Assembly (NCBI GenBank): GCA_963697965.1 | Contig: OY969108.1 | Span: 62,001 to 126,000, forward strand | Reading direction: 5' to 3' | DNA from: JAPLJC01 sp963697965 | GTDB taxonomy: Bacteria > Desulfobacterota > Desulfobaccia > Desulfobaccales > 0-14-0-80-60-11 | DNA length: 64,000 nucleotides | Shown: piece by piece, positions 18,985 to 27,084 of the stretch | Layout: each line of letters starts with the position of its first letter | Position numbering within the stretch: the stretch's first letter is position 1 | Notes under the pieces: model-generated | The model's database searches: none | Told to the model about the DNA's origin: nothing | Seen by the model: only the letters and a program-made list of their open reading frames with translations | Made by a program: the position numbers and the translations under genes

Positions 18985-19060
18985 GCTAGTGGGCACGCCT
19001 AAGTTCCAACAATTCTCCGCTGCCTGCCTCATAGCCTAAACCTTGCCGGACACTACTACC
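18985..19060. repeat. Repeat end on the right flank of the AT-rich islet
   Basis: TTGCCGGACACTACT at 19043-19057 is the right terminal repeat of the 3025-3285 family. It is preceded by AGTGGGCACGCCTAAG and GCCTCATAGC, also shared with that element (about 3194-3260). No left terminal repeat was found between 18110 and 18985. Confidence 0.65.
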
Positions 19061-19160
19061 CCGCCGTTTTCAAATGGGGTAAAATCGATCATTTTCATGG
19101 GATAGTCGATCGCGGCACAGACTAGGGCTAATATCTCATATCTGGAAGAGGAAGAGCATC

Positions 19161-19955
19161 ATGTTGGATATCAAAGACGCGGTGGCGGTCATTACCGGGG
19201 GAGCGGGAGGCATTGGCGCGGAGCTGGCCAGGTACTGGGTGCGGCAGGGAGGCAAGGTGGTGATCTCGGACGTCAGCGCCGCCGGGTTGAGCCGGGTTGC
19301 GGCTGAGATCCAGGCCATGGGCGGCCAGGTGGCCACCCTGGCCGCTGATACCACCCGCGAGGAGGATTGCTCCAGGCTGGCGGACCTGGCCATTGAGAAG
19401 TTTGGCCACCTCAACCTGGTGGCCCCGGCCGCCGGCATCATCCGGGATGGCCTGATGGTAGCCACTGACCGGGAAACTGGCAAGGTCGCCAAGAAAATGT
19501 CCCTGGCGGACTTCCAGGCAGTCATCGACATCAACCTCACCGGGGTCTTTCTCACGGTCCGGGAGTGTGCGGCGCGCATGATCGACCATGGCTGCCAGGG
19601 GCTCATCTGCCTGTTTTCCTCCACCGGTTCCCTGGGCACCGCCGGTCAGATCAATTATGCTTCCACCAAGGCGGCCATGAGCGTGATGCCCAAAGTGATC
19701 ACCGCCGAGTTCTGCCGCCGCGGCCTGGCGGCCCAAATCCGCTGCGTGGCCATTGCCCCGGGTTATGTGGGCACTCCCATGGTTAAGGGCATGGATCAGA
19801 AGGCCCTGGGGAAAATCCTGGAACAGGTCCCCATCGGCCGCCTCGTTGAGCCTTCAGAAGTCGCCTCACTTATCGGGGAGATTTATCGCAACGAAGCCAT
19901 CGCCGGGGAGACCTTTTTCATCCACGGCGGCCTGCGCCTTGGATCCAAAGGATAA
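19161..19955 (+). CDS. Short-chain dehydrogenase/reductase (SDR), FabG-like
   Basis: A 264-residue classical SDR. It has the NAD(P)-binding motif TGGAGGIGAE near residue 13, Asp in VISDVSA favouring NAD(H), the active-site serine in LFSSTGSLGT and the Tyr-x3-Lys pair in INYASTKAA. Ends with GETFFIHGGLRLG, typical of this fold. Substrate cannot be told; 3-oxoacyl or secondary alcohols are usual. GGAAGAGGAAGAG precedes ATG 19161. It stands alone, with repeat DNA upstream and a strong terminator downstream. Confidence 0.9.
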   Translation: MLDIKDAVAVITGGAGGIGAELARYWVRQGGKVVISDVSAAGLSRVAAEIQAMGGQVATLAADTTREEDCSRLADLAIEKFGHLNLVAPAAGIIRDGLMVATDRETGKVAKKMSLADFQAVIDINLTGVFLTVRECAARMIDHGCQGLICLFSSTGSLGTAGQINYASTKAAMSVMPKVITAEFCRRGLAAQIRCVAIAPGYVGTPMVKGMDQKALGKILEQVPIGRLVEPSEVASLIGEIYRNEAIAGETFFIHGGLRLGSKG

Positions 19956-19962
19956 AAAGCAG

Positions 19963-20036
19963 GGGTAAAAGGTTAAAAGGGTAAAAGTTTAAGAACTGTC
20001 TTTTGGTTTCCCTTTTACCCTTTTCCCCTTTTACCC
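19963..20036 (+). terminator. Long hairpin terminator after the SDR gene
   Basis: The arms at 19963-19987 and 20012-20036 are 25 nt each and pair at 23 positions. They are built from GGGTAAAAGG-type units and followed by TTTTT. This strong Rho-independent candidate lies 7 bp after the SDR stop. Related purine-rich/pyrimidine-rich blocks occur after xerC (34680-34790). Confidence 0.75.
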
Positions 20037-20057
20037 TTTTTCCCCCTTTCTGGAAGA

Positions 20058-20083
20058 AGGGGCGGCCTTCAACAGCCGCCCCT
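20058..20083 (-). terminator. Hairpin downstream of the outer-membrane protein gene
   Basis: AGGGGCGGC (20058-20066) and GCCGCCCCT (20075-20083) form a perfect 9-bp stem with an 8-nt loop. Read on the minus strand it is followed by TCTTCC and lies 44 bp after the stop of the minus-strand gene ending at 20127. Confidence 0.6.
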
Positions 20084-20126
20084 TAACAAAGAAGGGATCA
20101 TCCCGGGACGAGGGCCCGGAAGGCGC

Positions 20127-21158
20127 CTAAAAGGAATAGGTGGCGCTGATCATGGGGGTGTATTTCTTAACCCCGTTTTTACCGGCCAGATCGAGAGAGG
20201 AGCCGGCTTCGAAGGACAATTTATCGGTGGCCAGGAATTCGAGCCCCGGCATAATCCCTATATAGGTCTCGGGTGTCTGATACCCTTGAGGGGTATAGAT
20301 GTTATCCCAGGTCCAGTTGCTGTACATTTCCAGCAGGGCGACAAATTTGGCGCTGATGGGATATTCCGCCGCCAGGTTGAAGGTTATCGATTCCCGGGAA
20401 ACGACATCATTTGGAGAATTGTTCTGAAAAGCGTTGATCGGGCTGTTGATCCAGATGTTGCTATAGAGCAGGAAGGGCTTCACCCATTTAAACATGTTGA
20501 CGCCGGTAGTGACGGTCAGCGCCCCGGTGCCGATGGCATCCACGCCCAGGAGGTTGGGGTTGAGGTGGGAGGCATGCCCGAGGGGAATGGTGTCAAACCC
20601 CGCCACGACGCTCACCGCCGGCATGATGTCGCCTTCCTCCAGCAGGTTGTATTTGCCCATCAGGGTCAGGTCGCCGGGACCGGCATAACTGGCTGAGTGG
20701 TTGCCGTTGGGCCCGGGAACGGTCACATCATTGCCCCAGTAGGAGATAAAGGGGGCAATCAGATAGACTTCCACATTCTTGGCGGGGCCATAGGTGACCT
20801 TCACCGGCATATAGTAGGTGTAAAAATTACCCCCGATGTTCGACGTCCGCCAGTTGGAGTTGAAGGTCCCCGGGTAGAAAGACAAGGCCGAGAGGACCGA
20901 GACGCTGGCATGGCCGGTGTCGATGGGGATGGTGGTGTCGGTGATCATGGGGCCGCCGGTGGAGGGAGCCGTCTCTTTTTTCTCCTCGGGTGCGGCGCCC
21001 CCTGCGGGGGCTCCCGCCGCGACCTCCGGGGCGGCGGTTTGTGCCAGGGCCGGCGCCGCCGGAGCCAGCATCAGCACGGTCAGGAAGCAACCCAGAAAGA
21101 GCCAGGCCGCAAACATTCTCAGATTTATCCCCTTAACCATAATGTGATACGGAATCAT
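20127..21158 (-). CDS. Outer-membrane beta-barrel protein (SphA/MetA-like transporter family)
   Basis: A 343-residue protein with an N-terminal signal peptide (hydrophobic run AAWLFLGCFLTVLML and cleavage near ALAQ), an Ala/Pro/Glu-rich linker to about residue 70, then alternating aromatic strands typical of a beta barrel (VTYGPAKNVEVYLIAPF; GDLTLMGKYNLLEEGDIMPA) and a terminal Phe in ISATYSF, the usual outer-membrane assembly signal. It resembles the family named after the phenol-degradation transporter MetA. Substrate unknown. ATG 21158 has GAGGAG at good spacing. Located 215 bp downstream of the kdp operon on the same strand, but not obviously co-transcribed. Confidence 0.8.
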   Translation of the reverse strand: MIPYHIMVKGINLRMFAAWLFLGCFLTVLMLAPAAPALAQTAAPEVAAGAPAGGAAPEEKKETAPSTGGPMITDTTIPIDTGHASVSVLSALSFYPGTFNSNWRTSNIGGNFYTYYMPVKVTYGPAKNVEVYLIAPFISYWGNDVTVPGPNGNHSASYAGPGDLTLMGKYNLLEEGDIMPAVSVVAGFDTIPLGHASHLNPNLLGVDAIGTGALTVTTGVNMFKWVKPFLLYSNIWINSPINAFQNNSPNDVVSRESITFNLAAEYPISAKFVALLEMYSNWTWDNIYTPQGYQTPETYIGIMPGLEFLATDKLSFEAGSSLDLAGKNGVKKYTPMISATYSF

Positions 21159-21240
21159 CGCAATTTCTCCTCTTTTTAGGACCCAAACTCCCTGGATAGC
21201 TCAAGGGAGGCCTCGCTATTCGTCTCCCAACCCCTCAAGT

Positions 21241-21277
21241 CTTCCTGCGCCGGGGCGCCCGACTCCGGCGCAGGAAG
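21241..21277 (-). terminator. Perfect 13-bp stem hairpin after kdpC
   Basis: CTTCCTGCGCCGG (21241-21253) and CCGGCGCAGGAAG (21265-21277) pair perfectly with an 11-nt loop in the gap after the kdp operon. No T tract follows on the minus strand, so it may stabilise a transcript end or act as a Rho-dependent or attenuating structure. Confidence 0.5.
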
Positions 21278-21373
21278 CTAAAGGCTGTCAACTTCCAGGG
21301 GATTCGTGAATAAGCAAATCGAGGTTAAGGCCAGGGCGCTTGGGCCTGGGCTAACCCTGCCCCCATCCCGGGT

Positions 21374-22399
21374 TCAGGACGGGGGGGCTCCATAGAGCTT
21401 ATGCAGTTCGAGATTTACTTCCAGCACGTTCACAAACTTCTCGCCCGCCAGCCCTTCCCAGGGCGCCGCGGCGTTTTTCTGCAGGATCTGTTCGATCTCG
21501 TTCCGCACCTCTTCCGGCTTACGTTTCAGGTCGGCGGCCCATTTGGAGGCCACCCGCTCGAGCTGAAACTCGGCGTTCTGGAGCGTGATATCCGGGTCGA
21601 GCCCGGAGGCGGAAGCGGTAACCAAATCTCCGGGGACGTCCTGCAAGTCGACATCCGGGTGGTCCTCCCGCCACATCAGGAAGAAAATCGACTGAATATC
21701 TGAGCCCTCACCCACCGGTTCCACCACCTTTTCCTCCTGGCCGCCGGCTCCCTTGCGGGTGACGCTGGAGGGGAATTTTCCGGGGTAGGTCTCGGAGAAG
21801 TTCTTGAAGAACACCACCGCCAGGTCTGCCGGTTGGGGCTTCGGGGTGTCAGGGTTGTCCTTGATAAACTGGGCCACCACCTCGGGATGCGTCTTGGCCC
21901 AATTATCTACGTAGGCGGAGTTCATCGGGTCCGCCTTGACCCAGGCCTGGGCCAGGGAGTTGTGCTGGTCCGCCCATTGGTCCACCAGGTGCGGTTTGCC
22001 CGAGTAGTTATCCTGCTGGAACCATTTTTCCACATCCGGGGCCACCGGCTGTCCGTTCTTGGGGCCGCCGCGATAGGTCGCCAGGGGGCCCAGGGTGCGG
22101 GCCACCCGGTCACGCAGCGCATAGTTGGAGGCCGCCAGGCTCGACGAAGACGAGGCCGAGGCGTCGTAGGAACAAGCCGAGGGGCGGGGCTGAAAGTATT
22201 CGTCCTTGGTAAACGGCTGGGCGATGAGCTTCGAGCCCACCGGTTTGCCGTCGGGACCTGGCACCAGGCTGCCGTTAGCCTGGAAGGGAAAGAAGACCTG
22301 TCCCACCACCAATAAGGCCAACGGGTAAACGACGCAGACAATAAGCACCGAGACGCACAATAACAGGATGCTCTTGGAAAGTATTTGCCGCATGTTCAT
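21374..22399 (-). CDS. kdpC: Potassium-transporting ATPase subunit C, with large internal insertion
   Basis: KdpC is the single-helix subunit that stabilises the KdpFABC potassium pump. The N-terminus (membrane helix ILLLCVSVLIVCVVYPLALL, then GSLVPGPDGKPVGSKLIAQP and YFQPRPSA) and the C-terminus (DLVTASASGLDPDITLQNAE and VNVLEVNLELHKL) match the family. Between them, about residues 100-255 are extra: a hydrophilic stretch with repeated WVK/WAK-type helices (AQAWVKADP, VDNWAKTHPEVV). Total 341 residues against the usual 190 or so. The insertion keeps the frame and the flanking motifs are intact, so it is probably functional. Last gene of kdpFABC, 22 bp after kdpB. Confidence 0.92.
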   Translation of the reverse strand: MNMRQILSKSILLLCVSVLIVCVVYPLALLVVGQVFFPFQANGSLVPGPDGKPVGSKLIAQPFTKDEYFQPRPSACSYDASASSSSSLAASNYALRDRVARTLGPLATYRGGPKNGQPVAPDVEKWFQQDNYSGKPHLVDQWADQHNSLAQAWVKADPMNSAYVDNWAKTHPEVVAQFIKDNPDTPKPQPADLAVVFFKNFSETYPGKFPSSVTRKGAGGQEEKVVEPVGEGSDIQSIFFLMWREDHPDVDLQDVPGDLVTASASGLDPDITLQNAEFQLERVASKWAADLKRKPEEVRNEIEQILQKNAAAPWEGLAGEKFVNVLEVNLELHKLYGAPPS

Positions 22400-22421
22400 A
22401 TCTCCCTGGGTAGCTGCAATA

Positions 22422-24578
22422 TCAGCTAACCATATGCAAATTCGCCATGATCACATCGATCAGTTTGATGCCGATGAAGGGCAGGACCACGCCCCCCAAT
22501 CCCCAAACCAGCAGGTTCCGGCGCAGCAGGGCATCGGCGCCCAAGGCCCGGTAGCGGACTCCTTTAAGGGCCACCGGGATGAGGCACGGAATGATAATGG
22601 CATTGAAGATCACCGCCGACAGGATGGCCGAAACCGGCGAATGCAGGTGCATGACGTCGACCACCTTCAGCCAGGGCAAAGTGCCCGCAAATAGCGCCGG
22701 GATAATGGCGAAGTATTTCGCCACGTCGTTGGCAATCGAGAAGGTAGTCAATGACCCCCGGGTTATTAAGAGCTGCTTGCCGATTTCCACCACTTCGATC
22801 AGCTTGGTGGGGTCGCTGTCCAGATCCACCATGTTAGCCGCTTCCTTGGCCGCCTGGGTGCCGGCGTTCATGGCCAGGCCCACGTCGGCCTGGGCCAGGG
22901 CCGGGGCGTCATTGGTGCCGTCTCCCATCATGGCCACCAATTTCCCTTCGGCCTGGGCCTTCTTAATGTAGGCAAGCTTGGTCTCCGGAGTGGCCTGGGC
23001 GAGAAAATCATCGACCCCCGCCTTTTCGGCAATGGTCTTGGCCGTCAAGGGGTTGTCTCCGGTGATCATCACGGTCCTAAGCCCCATCTTGCGCAGGCGG
23101 TCGAAACGCACGGCCATGTGGGGTTTCAAAATGTCCTCCAGCACCACCAGGCCCACGATCCGGGAGTCCTCGGCGACCGCCAGAGGGGTCGCCCCCTTGG
23201 AGGCGACGTTATCCACGAAGCCGCTGAGCTCATCCGGAATACTGCCCTGTTGGGCCTGGACGAATTCGATTATGGCATCCGGGGCTCCTTTGCGGATGCG
23301 CTTGCCGTCGGGAAGATCGACGCCGCTCATGCGGGTTTGGGCGGTAAACGGCACAAACTTCGCATCCGGCGGCACCAGGATTGGGGTTTTGGTTTCCTCT
23401 ACGAATAACTCCACGATACTCTTGCCTTCGGGGGTCGGGTCCGCCTCGGATGCCAGGGCGGCCAGCCGCCCTACCTCGGCAACCGAATATTCGCCGACGG
23501 GAATGAACTTGGTGGCGTGGCGGTTACCAATGGTGATGGTGCCGGTTTTATCCAGCATGACCACGTCGATGTCGCCGGCCAACTCCACCGCCTTGCCGCT
23601 CTTGGCGATAATGTTGGCCTGCAGGGCGCGATCCATGCCGGCGATGCCGATGGCGGCCAGCAAGGCGCCGATGGTGGTGGGAATGAGGCAGACCAGCAGC
23701 GCAATCAGGGTCGGCACGTCGGTGCCGAGACTGCGCAGGGGTTCTTTGAGGCCCAGATAGCTCCCCATGTATTGCTCGGCGTTCCAGGCCATGGCCCACA
23801 GGGGCATCACCACGATCAGGAAGGCCAGGGTAAAGGCGGAGAGCACCAGGGTCAGGGCGATCTCATTGGGAGACCGCTGGCGGATGGCGCCCTCCACCAG
23901 GGCGATCATCCGGTCCAGGAAGGAATCACCGGCGCCCTGGGTGATCTCCACTACTATCCGGTCGGAGAGCACCACGGTGCCCCCGGTCACCCCGGAGCGG
24001 TCGGTCCCGGCGGCGCGAATTACCGGCGCCGACTCGCCCGTGATTGCCGATTCATCTACGGACGCCATGCCCTCGATGATCTCCCCGTCGCCGGGAATCG
24101 TCTGTCCCGCCTCCACCACCACCAGGTCACCCTGTTTTAGGGTCGACGACGAGACCTCCTCAATGGCCTTGGCTTTATTGAGACGATAAGCCACGGTATC
24201 GTGACGGGCCCGCCGGAGCGAATCGGCCTGGGCCTTGCCCCGGGCCTCGGCCAGGGCCGTGGCGAAGTTGGCGAACAGCACGGTCAGGAAGAGCCAGACG
24301 TCCACCCAGATGAAATAGCTGATGGGCACCTCGCTTACCGATTTGCCCAGCGCCGCCTGGAGCAGGTACAACAGGGTCAGGAAGGCGCCGACTTCGACCA
24401 CGAACATCACGGGATTGTTCCACTGGAGGTCGGGCCGCAGCATGACGAAGGCCTGCTTCAGGGCCGCCAGCGCGGTTTCCTTCTCCAGCAGTCCTTTGGG
24501 TTTCACCCGGCGCTGTGGTCCTGGCAGCTTGGCAGCAATTTCGGCTGCGGGTGATATATTCTTAGGCTGACTATTCAT
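22422..24578 (-). CDS. kdpB: Potassium-transporting P-type ATPase subunit B
   Basis: Catalytic ATP-hydrolysing subunit of KdpFABC. Motifs in order: SAITGESAP (actuator loop), MLDKTGTITIGN with the phosphorylated Asp near residue 341, KGAPDAI in the nucleotide domain, MITGDNPLTA and MMGDGTNDAPAL. The 718 residues exceed the usual 680 because of an N-terminal extension of roughly 30 residues before the first membrane helix. Membrane helices flank the catalytic domains as expected. It lies between kdpA and kdpC, with 55 bp to kdpA and 22 bp to kdpC. Confidence 0.97.
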   Translation of the reverse strand: MNSQPKNISPAAEIAAKLPGPQRRVKPKGLLEKETALAALKQAFVMLRPDLQWNNPVMFVVEVGAFLTLLYLLQAALGKSVSEVPISYFIWVDVWLFLTVLFANFATALAEARGKAQADSLRRARHDTVAYRLNKAKAIEEVSSSTLKQGDLVVVEAGQTIPGDGEIIEGMASVDESAITGESAPVIRAAGTDRSGVTGGTVVLSDRIVVEITQGAGDSFLDRMIALVEGAIRQRSPNEIALTLVLSAFTLAFLIVVMPLWAMAWNAEQYMGSYLGLKEPLRSLGTDVPTLIALLVCLIPTTIGALLAAIGIAGMDRALQANIIAKSGKAVELAGDIDVVMLDKTGTITIGNRHATKFIPVGEYSVAEVGRLAALASEADPTPEGKSIVELFVEETKTPILVPPDAKFVPFTAQTRMSGVDLPDGKRIRKGAPDAIIEFVQAQQGSIPDELSGFVDNVASKGATPLAVAEDSRIVGLVVLEDILKPHMAVRFDRLRKMGLRTVMITGDNPLTAKTIAEKAGVDDFLAQATPETKLAYIKKAQAEGKLVAMMGDGTNDAPALAQADVGLAMNAGTQAAKEAANMVDLDSDPTKLIEVVEIGKQLLITRGSLTTFSIANDVAKYFAIIPALFAGTLPWLKVVDVMHLHSPVSAILSAVIFNAIIIPCLIPVALKGVRYRALGADALLRRNLLVWGLGGVVLPFIGIKLIDVIMANLHMVS

Positions 24579-24633
24579 TTCGATATCTCTCCATTTGAGG
24601 TCTCATCAGGTGAGCCTCACGGTTGCTCGAGGT

Positions 24634-26463
24634 TCAGCCCCCGAAGGGGATCGGACCAAAGTGCTCCGCCATCGGACCCAGGACGGCCACCGGCAGGAAG
24701 AGCAGGGCGCCGATGATGATTATTGTCCCGAACAAGAGGATGCCAAAGGTGAGGCTGTCATCCCGCAGGGTTCCCAGGCCAAAGGGGCTCGATTTCTTCT
24801 CTCCGAGATAGGCCGCCATGGCGATGGGCGCCACAATCGGCAGATAGCGGCTGAAGACCATCACCAGGCCCGCGGCGATGTCCCAGGGGATGGCGGTGGG
24901 CGCCGGAGTCGGATTGCTGGCCAACCCGTAAACCACCCCTAAACCATCGAAGGCCGAGCCGTTATTAGCGGAGGCCGAGGAGAACTGGTAGAGCATCTGG
25001 GAAAAACCATGCGCCCCGGGATTGCTGACGGCCAGGAGTCCCCAGCTCGTTGCCGCGAAGATCCCGGTGGGCACGAGAATCATGAACGGATGCACCAGGA
25101 GGGCGACCACTGCCAGCTTCACTTCCCGGGCCCCGATCTTCTTGCCCAAATATTCGGGGGTCCGCCCTACCATCATACCGGCTATAAAAATCCCGATAAT
25201 GATGTATAAAAGCATGTTGATCATGCCCACGCCCTTGCCGCCGAAGATACAGTTCACCCACATGCCCCACATGGGCGCCAGGGCGGCAAGCGGGTTGAGG
25301 CTGTCTTCCTCGGCGTTCACCGCGCCGCAGGTCACGTCTGTCGTCACCGCGTCAAAAGTGGCCCCGGCCGAGGTCCCGAAACGCATCTCCTTCCCTTCGA
25401 GATTGCCCAGGTGCTGGTCCACCGGCAGGCCGGCAACAGCCGGCAGGGATACCGCCCGCTTGCCGCCCGGCGCCATGGCGCTGGGAACTTCAAAGGTTCG
25501 GGCCTGGGGATGGGCGGTCAATCCCGGGTTCGGTTGCAGCGTGTCGTAGCAGACCGACCAGACGACCGTGGCGGCCATCAATATCAGCATGACCGAAAAA
25601 ATGACGTAAGCATGGCGCATCCGACCGATCATATGACCGTACATCAGCACCAGACCAAACGGGAAGACCATCATGGCCAGCGTGTTGAAAAAGTTCGTCA
25701 AGCCGGTGGGATTCTCAAAAGGGTGCGCCGAGTTCATCCCGAAAAATCCGCCCCCATTGGTCCCGAGCATCTTGATGGACTCAAAGGCGGCCACCGGGCC
25801 TACCACGATGGTCTGCGGCTTCGCCTCGCCCTTGTCCGTGGTTCCCATGACCGCAGGTTCGAGGGTCGAAACCTGATAAGAACTTTTTAAGGTCATCGGA
25901 CTGCCTTGCACCAGAAATAAGAGGGCTACGACAAAGGCGATGGGCACGAACATGTAAACCAACACCCGCCACATGTCCAAGAAATAGTTGCCTACCGTGG
26001 AATCGCTGCGCAAAGCCCGGATCACCGCGCAGAGGGCGCTTAAACCGACGGCTGCGGACAAGAAGAGATTGGCGATGGCAAAGAAGATCTGGCTAAAGTT
26101 CGATAAAATCACCTCCCCGGCATAGTGCTGGAGGTCGGTGTTCGTCATGAACGAGGTCACGGCTTGAAAGATGGTGCTGGGGAAAATCGCCCCCTTGCCA
26201 TCCGGATTGAGCGGCATCCAGGGCTGGAGCGTCAGCACCAGATAGCCGAACACGAACAGGACGGCATTAAAAATGAGCAGAGAGGCGGTGTACTGCTTCC
26301 AGTTCTGGGGGCCGCTGTCCAGGCGCTTCTCGAACCAGCGGAAGACCGGCAGAGGCCGGTATTTCCCGTCCATGATCCACGCCATGTAACGGCCCAGGGG
26401 GAAGGCGACGAGGGTCGCCGTGGCCAGAAGCGCAAAAGGAATTAACCAGGTTTGGATAAACAT
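24634..26463 (-). CDS. kdpA: Potassium-transporting ATPase subunit A
   Basis: Channel-like, potassium-selecting subunit. It has about ten membrane helices and selectivity-loop motifs including LGTNGGGFFGMNSAHPFENP, TNTDLQHYAGE and a late SSASANNGSAFDG. The 609 residues exceed the E. coli protein (557); some of the extra length is a loop after LQPNPGLTAHPQ, running through about residue 400. ATG 26463 lies 42 bp after the kdpF stop and is preceded by AAGGAG. Together with kdpF, kdpB and kdpC it encodes a high-affinity potassium uptake pump. kdpDE are not in the window. Confidence 0.97.
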   Translation of the reverse strand: MFIQTWLIPFALLATATLVAFPLGRYMAWIMDGKYRPLPVFRWFEKRLDSGPQNWKQYTASLLIFNAVLFVFGYLVLTLQPWMPLNPDGKGAIFPSTIFQAVTSFMTNTDLQHYAGEVILSNFSQIFFAIANLFLSAAVGLSALCAVIRALRSDSTVGNYFLDMWRVLVYMFVPIAFVVALLFLVQGSPMTLKSSYQVSTLEPAVMGTTDKGEAKPQTIVVGPVAAFESIKMLGTNGGGFFGMNSAHPFENPTGLTNFFNTLAMMVFPFGLVLMYGHMIGRMRHAYVIFSVMLILMAATVVWSVCYDTLQPNPGLTAHPQARTFEVPSAMAPGGKRAVSLPAVAGLPVDQHLGNLEGKEMRFGTSAGATFDAVTTDVTCGAVNAEEDSLNPLAALAPMWGMWVNCIFGGKGVGMINMLLYIIIGIFIAGMMVGRTPEYLGKKIGAREVKLAVVALLVHPFMILVPTGIFAATSWGLLAVSNPGAHGFSQMLYQFSSASANNGSAFDGLGVVYGLASNPTPAPTAIPWDIAAGLVMVFSRYLPIVAPIAMAAYLGEKKSSPFGLGTLRDDSLTFGILLFGTIIIIGALLFLPVAVLGPMAEHFGPIPFGG

Positions 26464-26505
26464 ATCTTAAGCTCCTTAGATATTGCAGGATTGCCGTTGC
26501 CTGGC

Positions 26506-26586
26506 TCAGAACCATTCCGGCCGGATCAGGGCCACCACCAGGTAAACAAACAAAAATATCACTATCGCCGCGGTCAAATAGAACAT
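26506..26586 (-). CDS. kdpF: KdpF small membrane subunit (26 residues)
   Basis: A very short frame giving a 26-residue peptide: MFYLTAAIVIFLF, then VYLVVALIRPEWF. The single helix followed by the ALIRPEWF ending matches KdpF peptides, which sit at the A/B interface of the pump and stabilise it. A GATGAGGTGAT ribosome site precedes the ATG. It is the gene immediately upstream of kdpA, the standard position. Confidence 0.85.
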   Translation of the reverse strand: MFYLTAAIVIFLFVYLVVALIRPEWF

Positions 26587-26601
26587 GCGTATCACCTCAT
26601 C

Positions 26602-26697
26602 CTAGATTTTTTCGCAGCCTATCAGGAACAGGTAACATAATCCCATCGCCACAAGTCCCAAGAGAAACAGAGCGACCCACCAGATAAACAGGTTCAT
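26602..26697 (-). CDS. Tiny membrane protein heading the kdp operon (31 residues)
   Basis: A 31-residue frame, MNLFIWWVALFLL then GLVAMGLCYLFLIGCEKI, with a near-perfect ribosome site (AAGGAGGAAT, 6 nt before ATG). It is a single hydrophobic helix with a short Cys-Glu-Lys tail. It starts the kdp operon, 15 bp before kdpF. Similar tiny single-helix frames ending in a C-[DE]-[KR] motif are, as far as I recall, seen ahead of kdpF in other bacteria, but I know of no function. The strong ribosome site and position argue that it is translated. Confidence 0.7.
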   Translation of the reverse strand: MNLFIWWVALFLLGLVAMGLCYLFLIGCEKI

Positions 26698-26931
26698 CAG
26701 GGATTCCTCCTTTTCTTCCGCAAAGATGGCAATTTTTTAATTATCCCGCCTCCAAAGGTCAAGGGCCGACCCCAGAAAAGCGCCCCGGCATTTTGCAAGG
26801 AGCCTGGCGCCCACCGGTCAAAGAGACTGGGACCCGGCAAACGCCCATCCAGCCGAGGAGCAGCGGTCCTGCCGCTGGCGTGCTGAGTACCGGGATCCAC
26901 TTGGACGCCATTTTCTCATCCCGGGCTAGAG

Positions 26932-26995
26932 AGCATAGTTCGTGCCATTCGCTGGTATTAGATTTTTATATGTAAATTAAGATAGTTACTATCAA
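26932..26995 (-). promoter_or_regulatory. Sigma-54-type promoter (26932-26947) and upstream palindrome for the kdp operon
   Basis: On the minus strand 26947-26932 reads TGGCACGAACTATGCT, matching the -24/-12 consensus with GG and GC separated by exactly 10 nt. Transcription would start near 26920, leaving a leader of about 220 nt before the first small ORF. Just upstream lies the palindrome GATAGT-T-ACTATC (26981-26993). An alternative sigma-70-like pair, TTGATA (26995-26990) and TATAAA (26970-26965), has a poor 19-nt spacer. The rest of the gap (26698-26931) has GC-rich hairpins, including CAGCGG/CCGCTG near 26861-26877, but no recognised riboswitch. 26996-27084 shows nothing. Confidence 0.6.
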
Positions 26996-27084
26996 TGAGC
27001 CGCGAAACCACGGGATTGGAGGATTGCAAAATTCAAGAAAGGGGCATCCGGGGGATTTCAAACTGAAATGCAGATTGAGTTACT

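Noticed and set aside
26698..26931. A c-di-AMP (ydaO) riboswitch in the kdp leader
   Set aside because: The leader is long and GC-rich, but the conserved ydaO sequence blocks could not be found; a covariance-model search would settle it.
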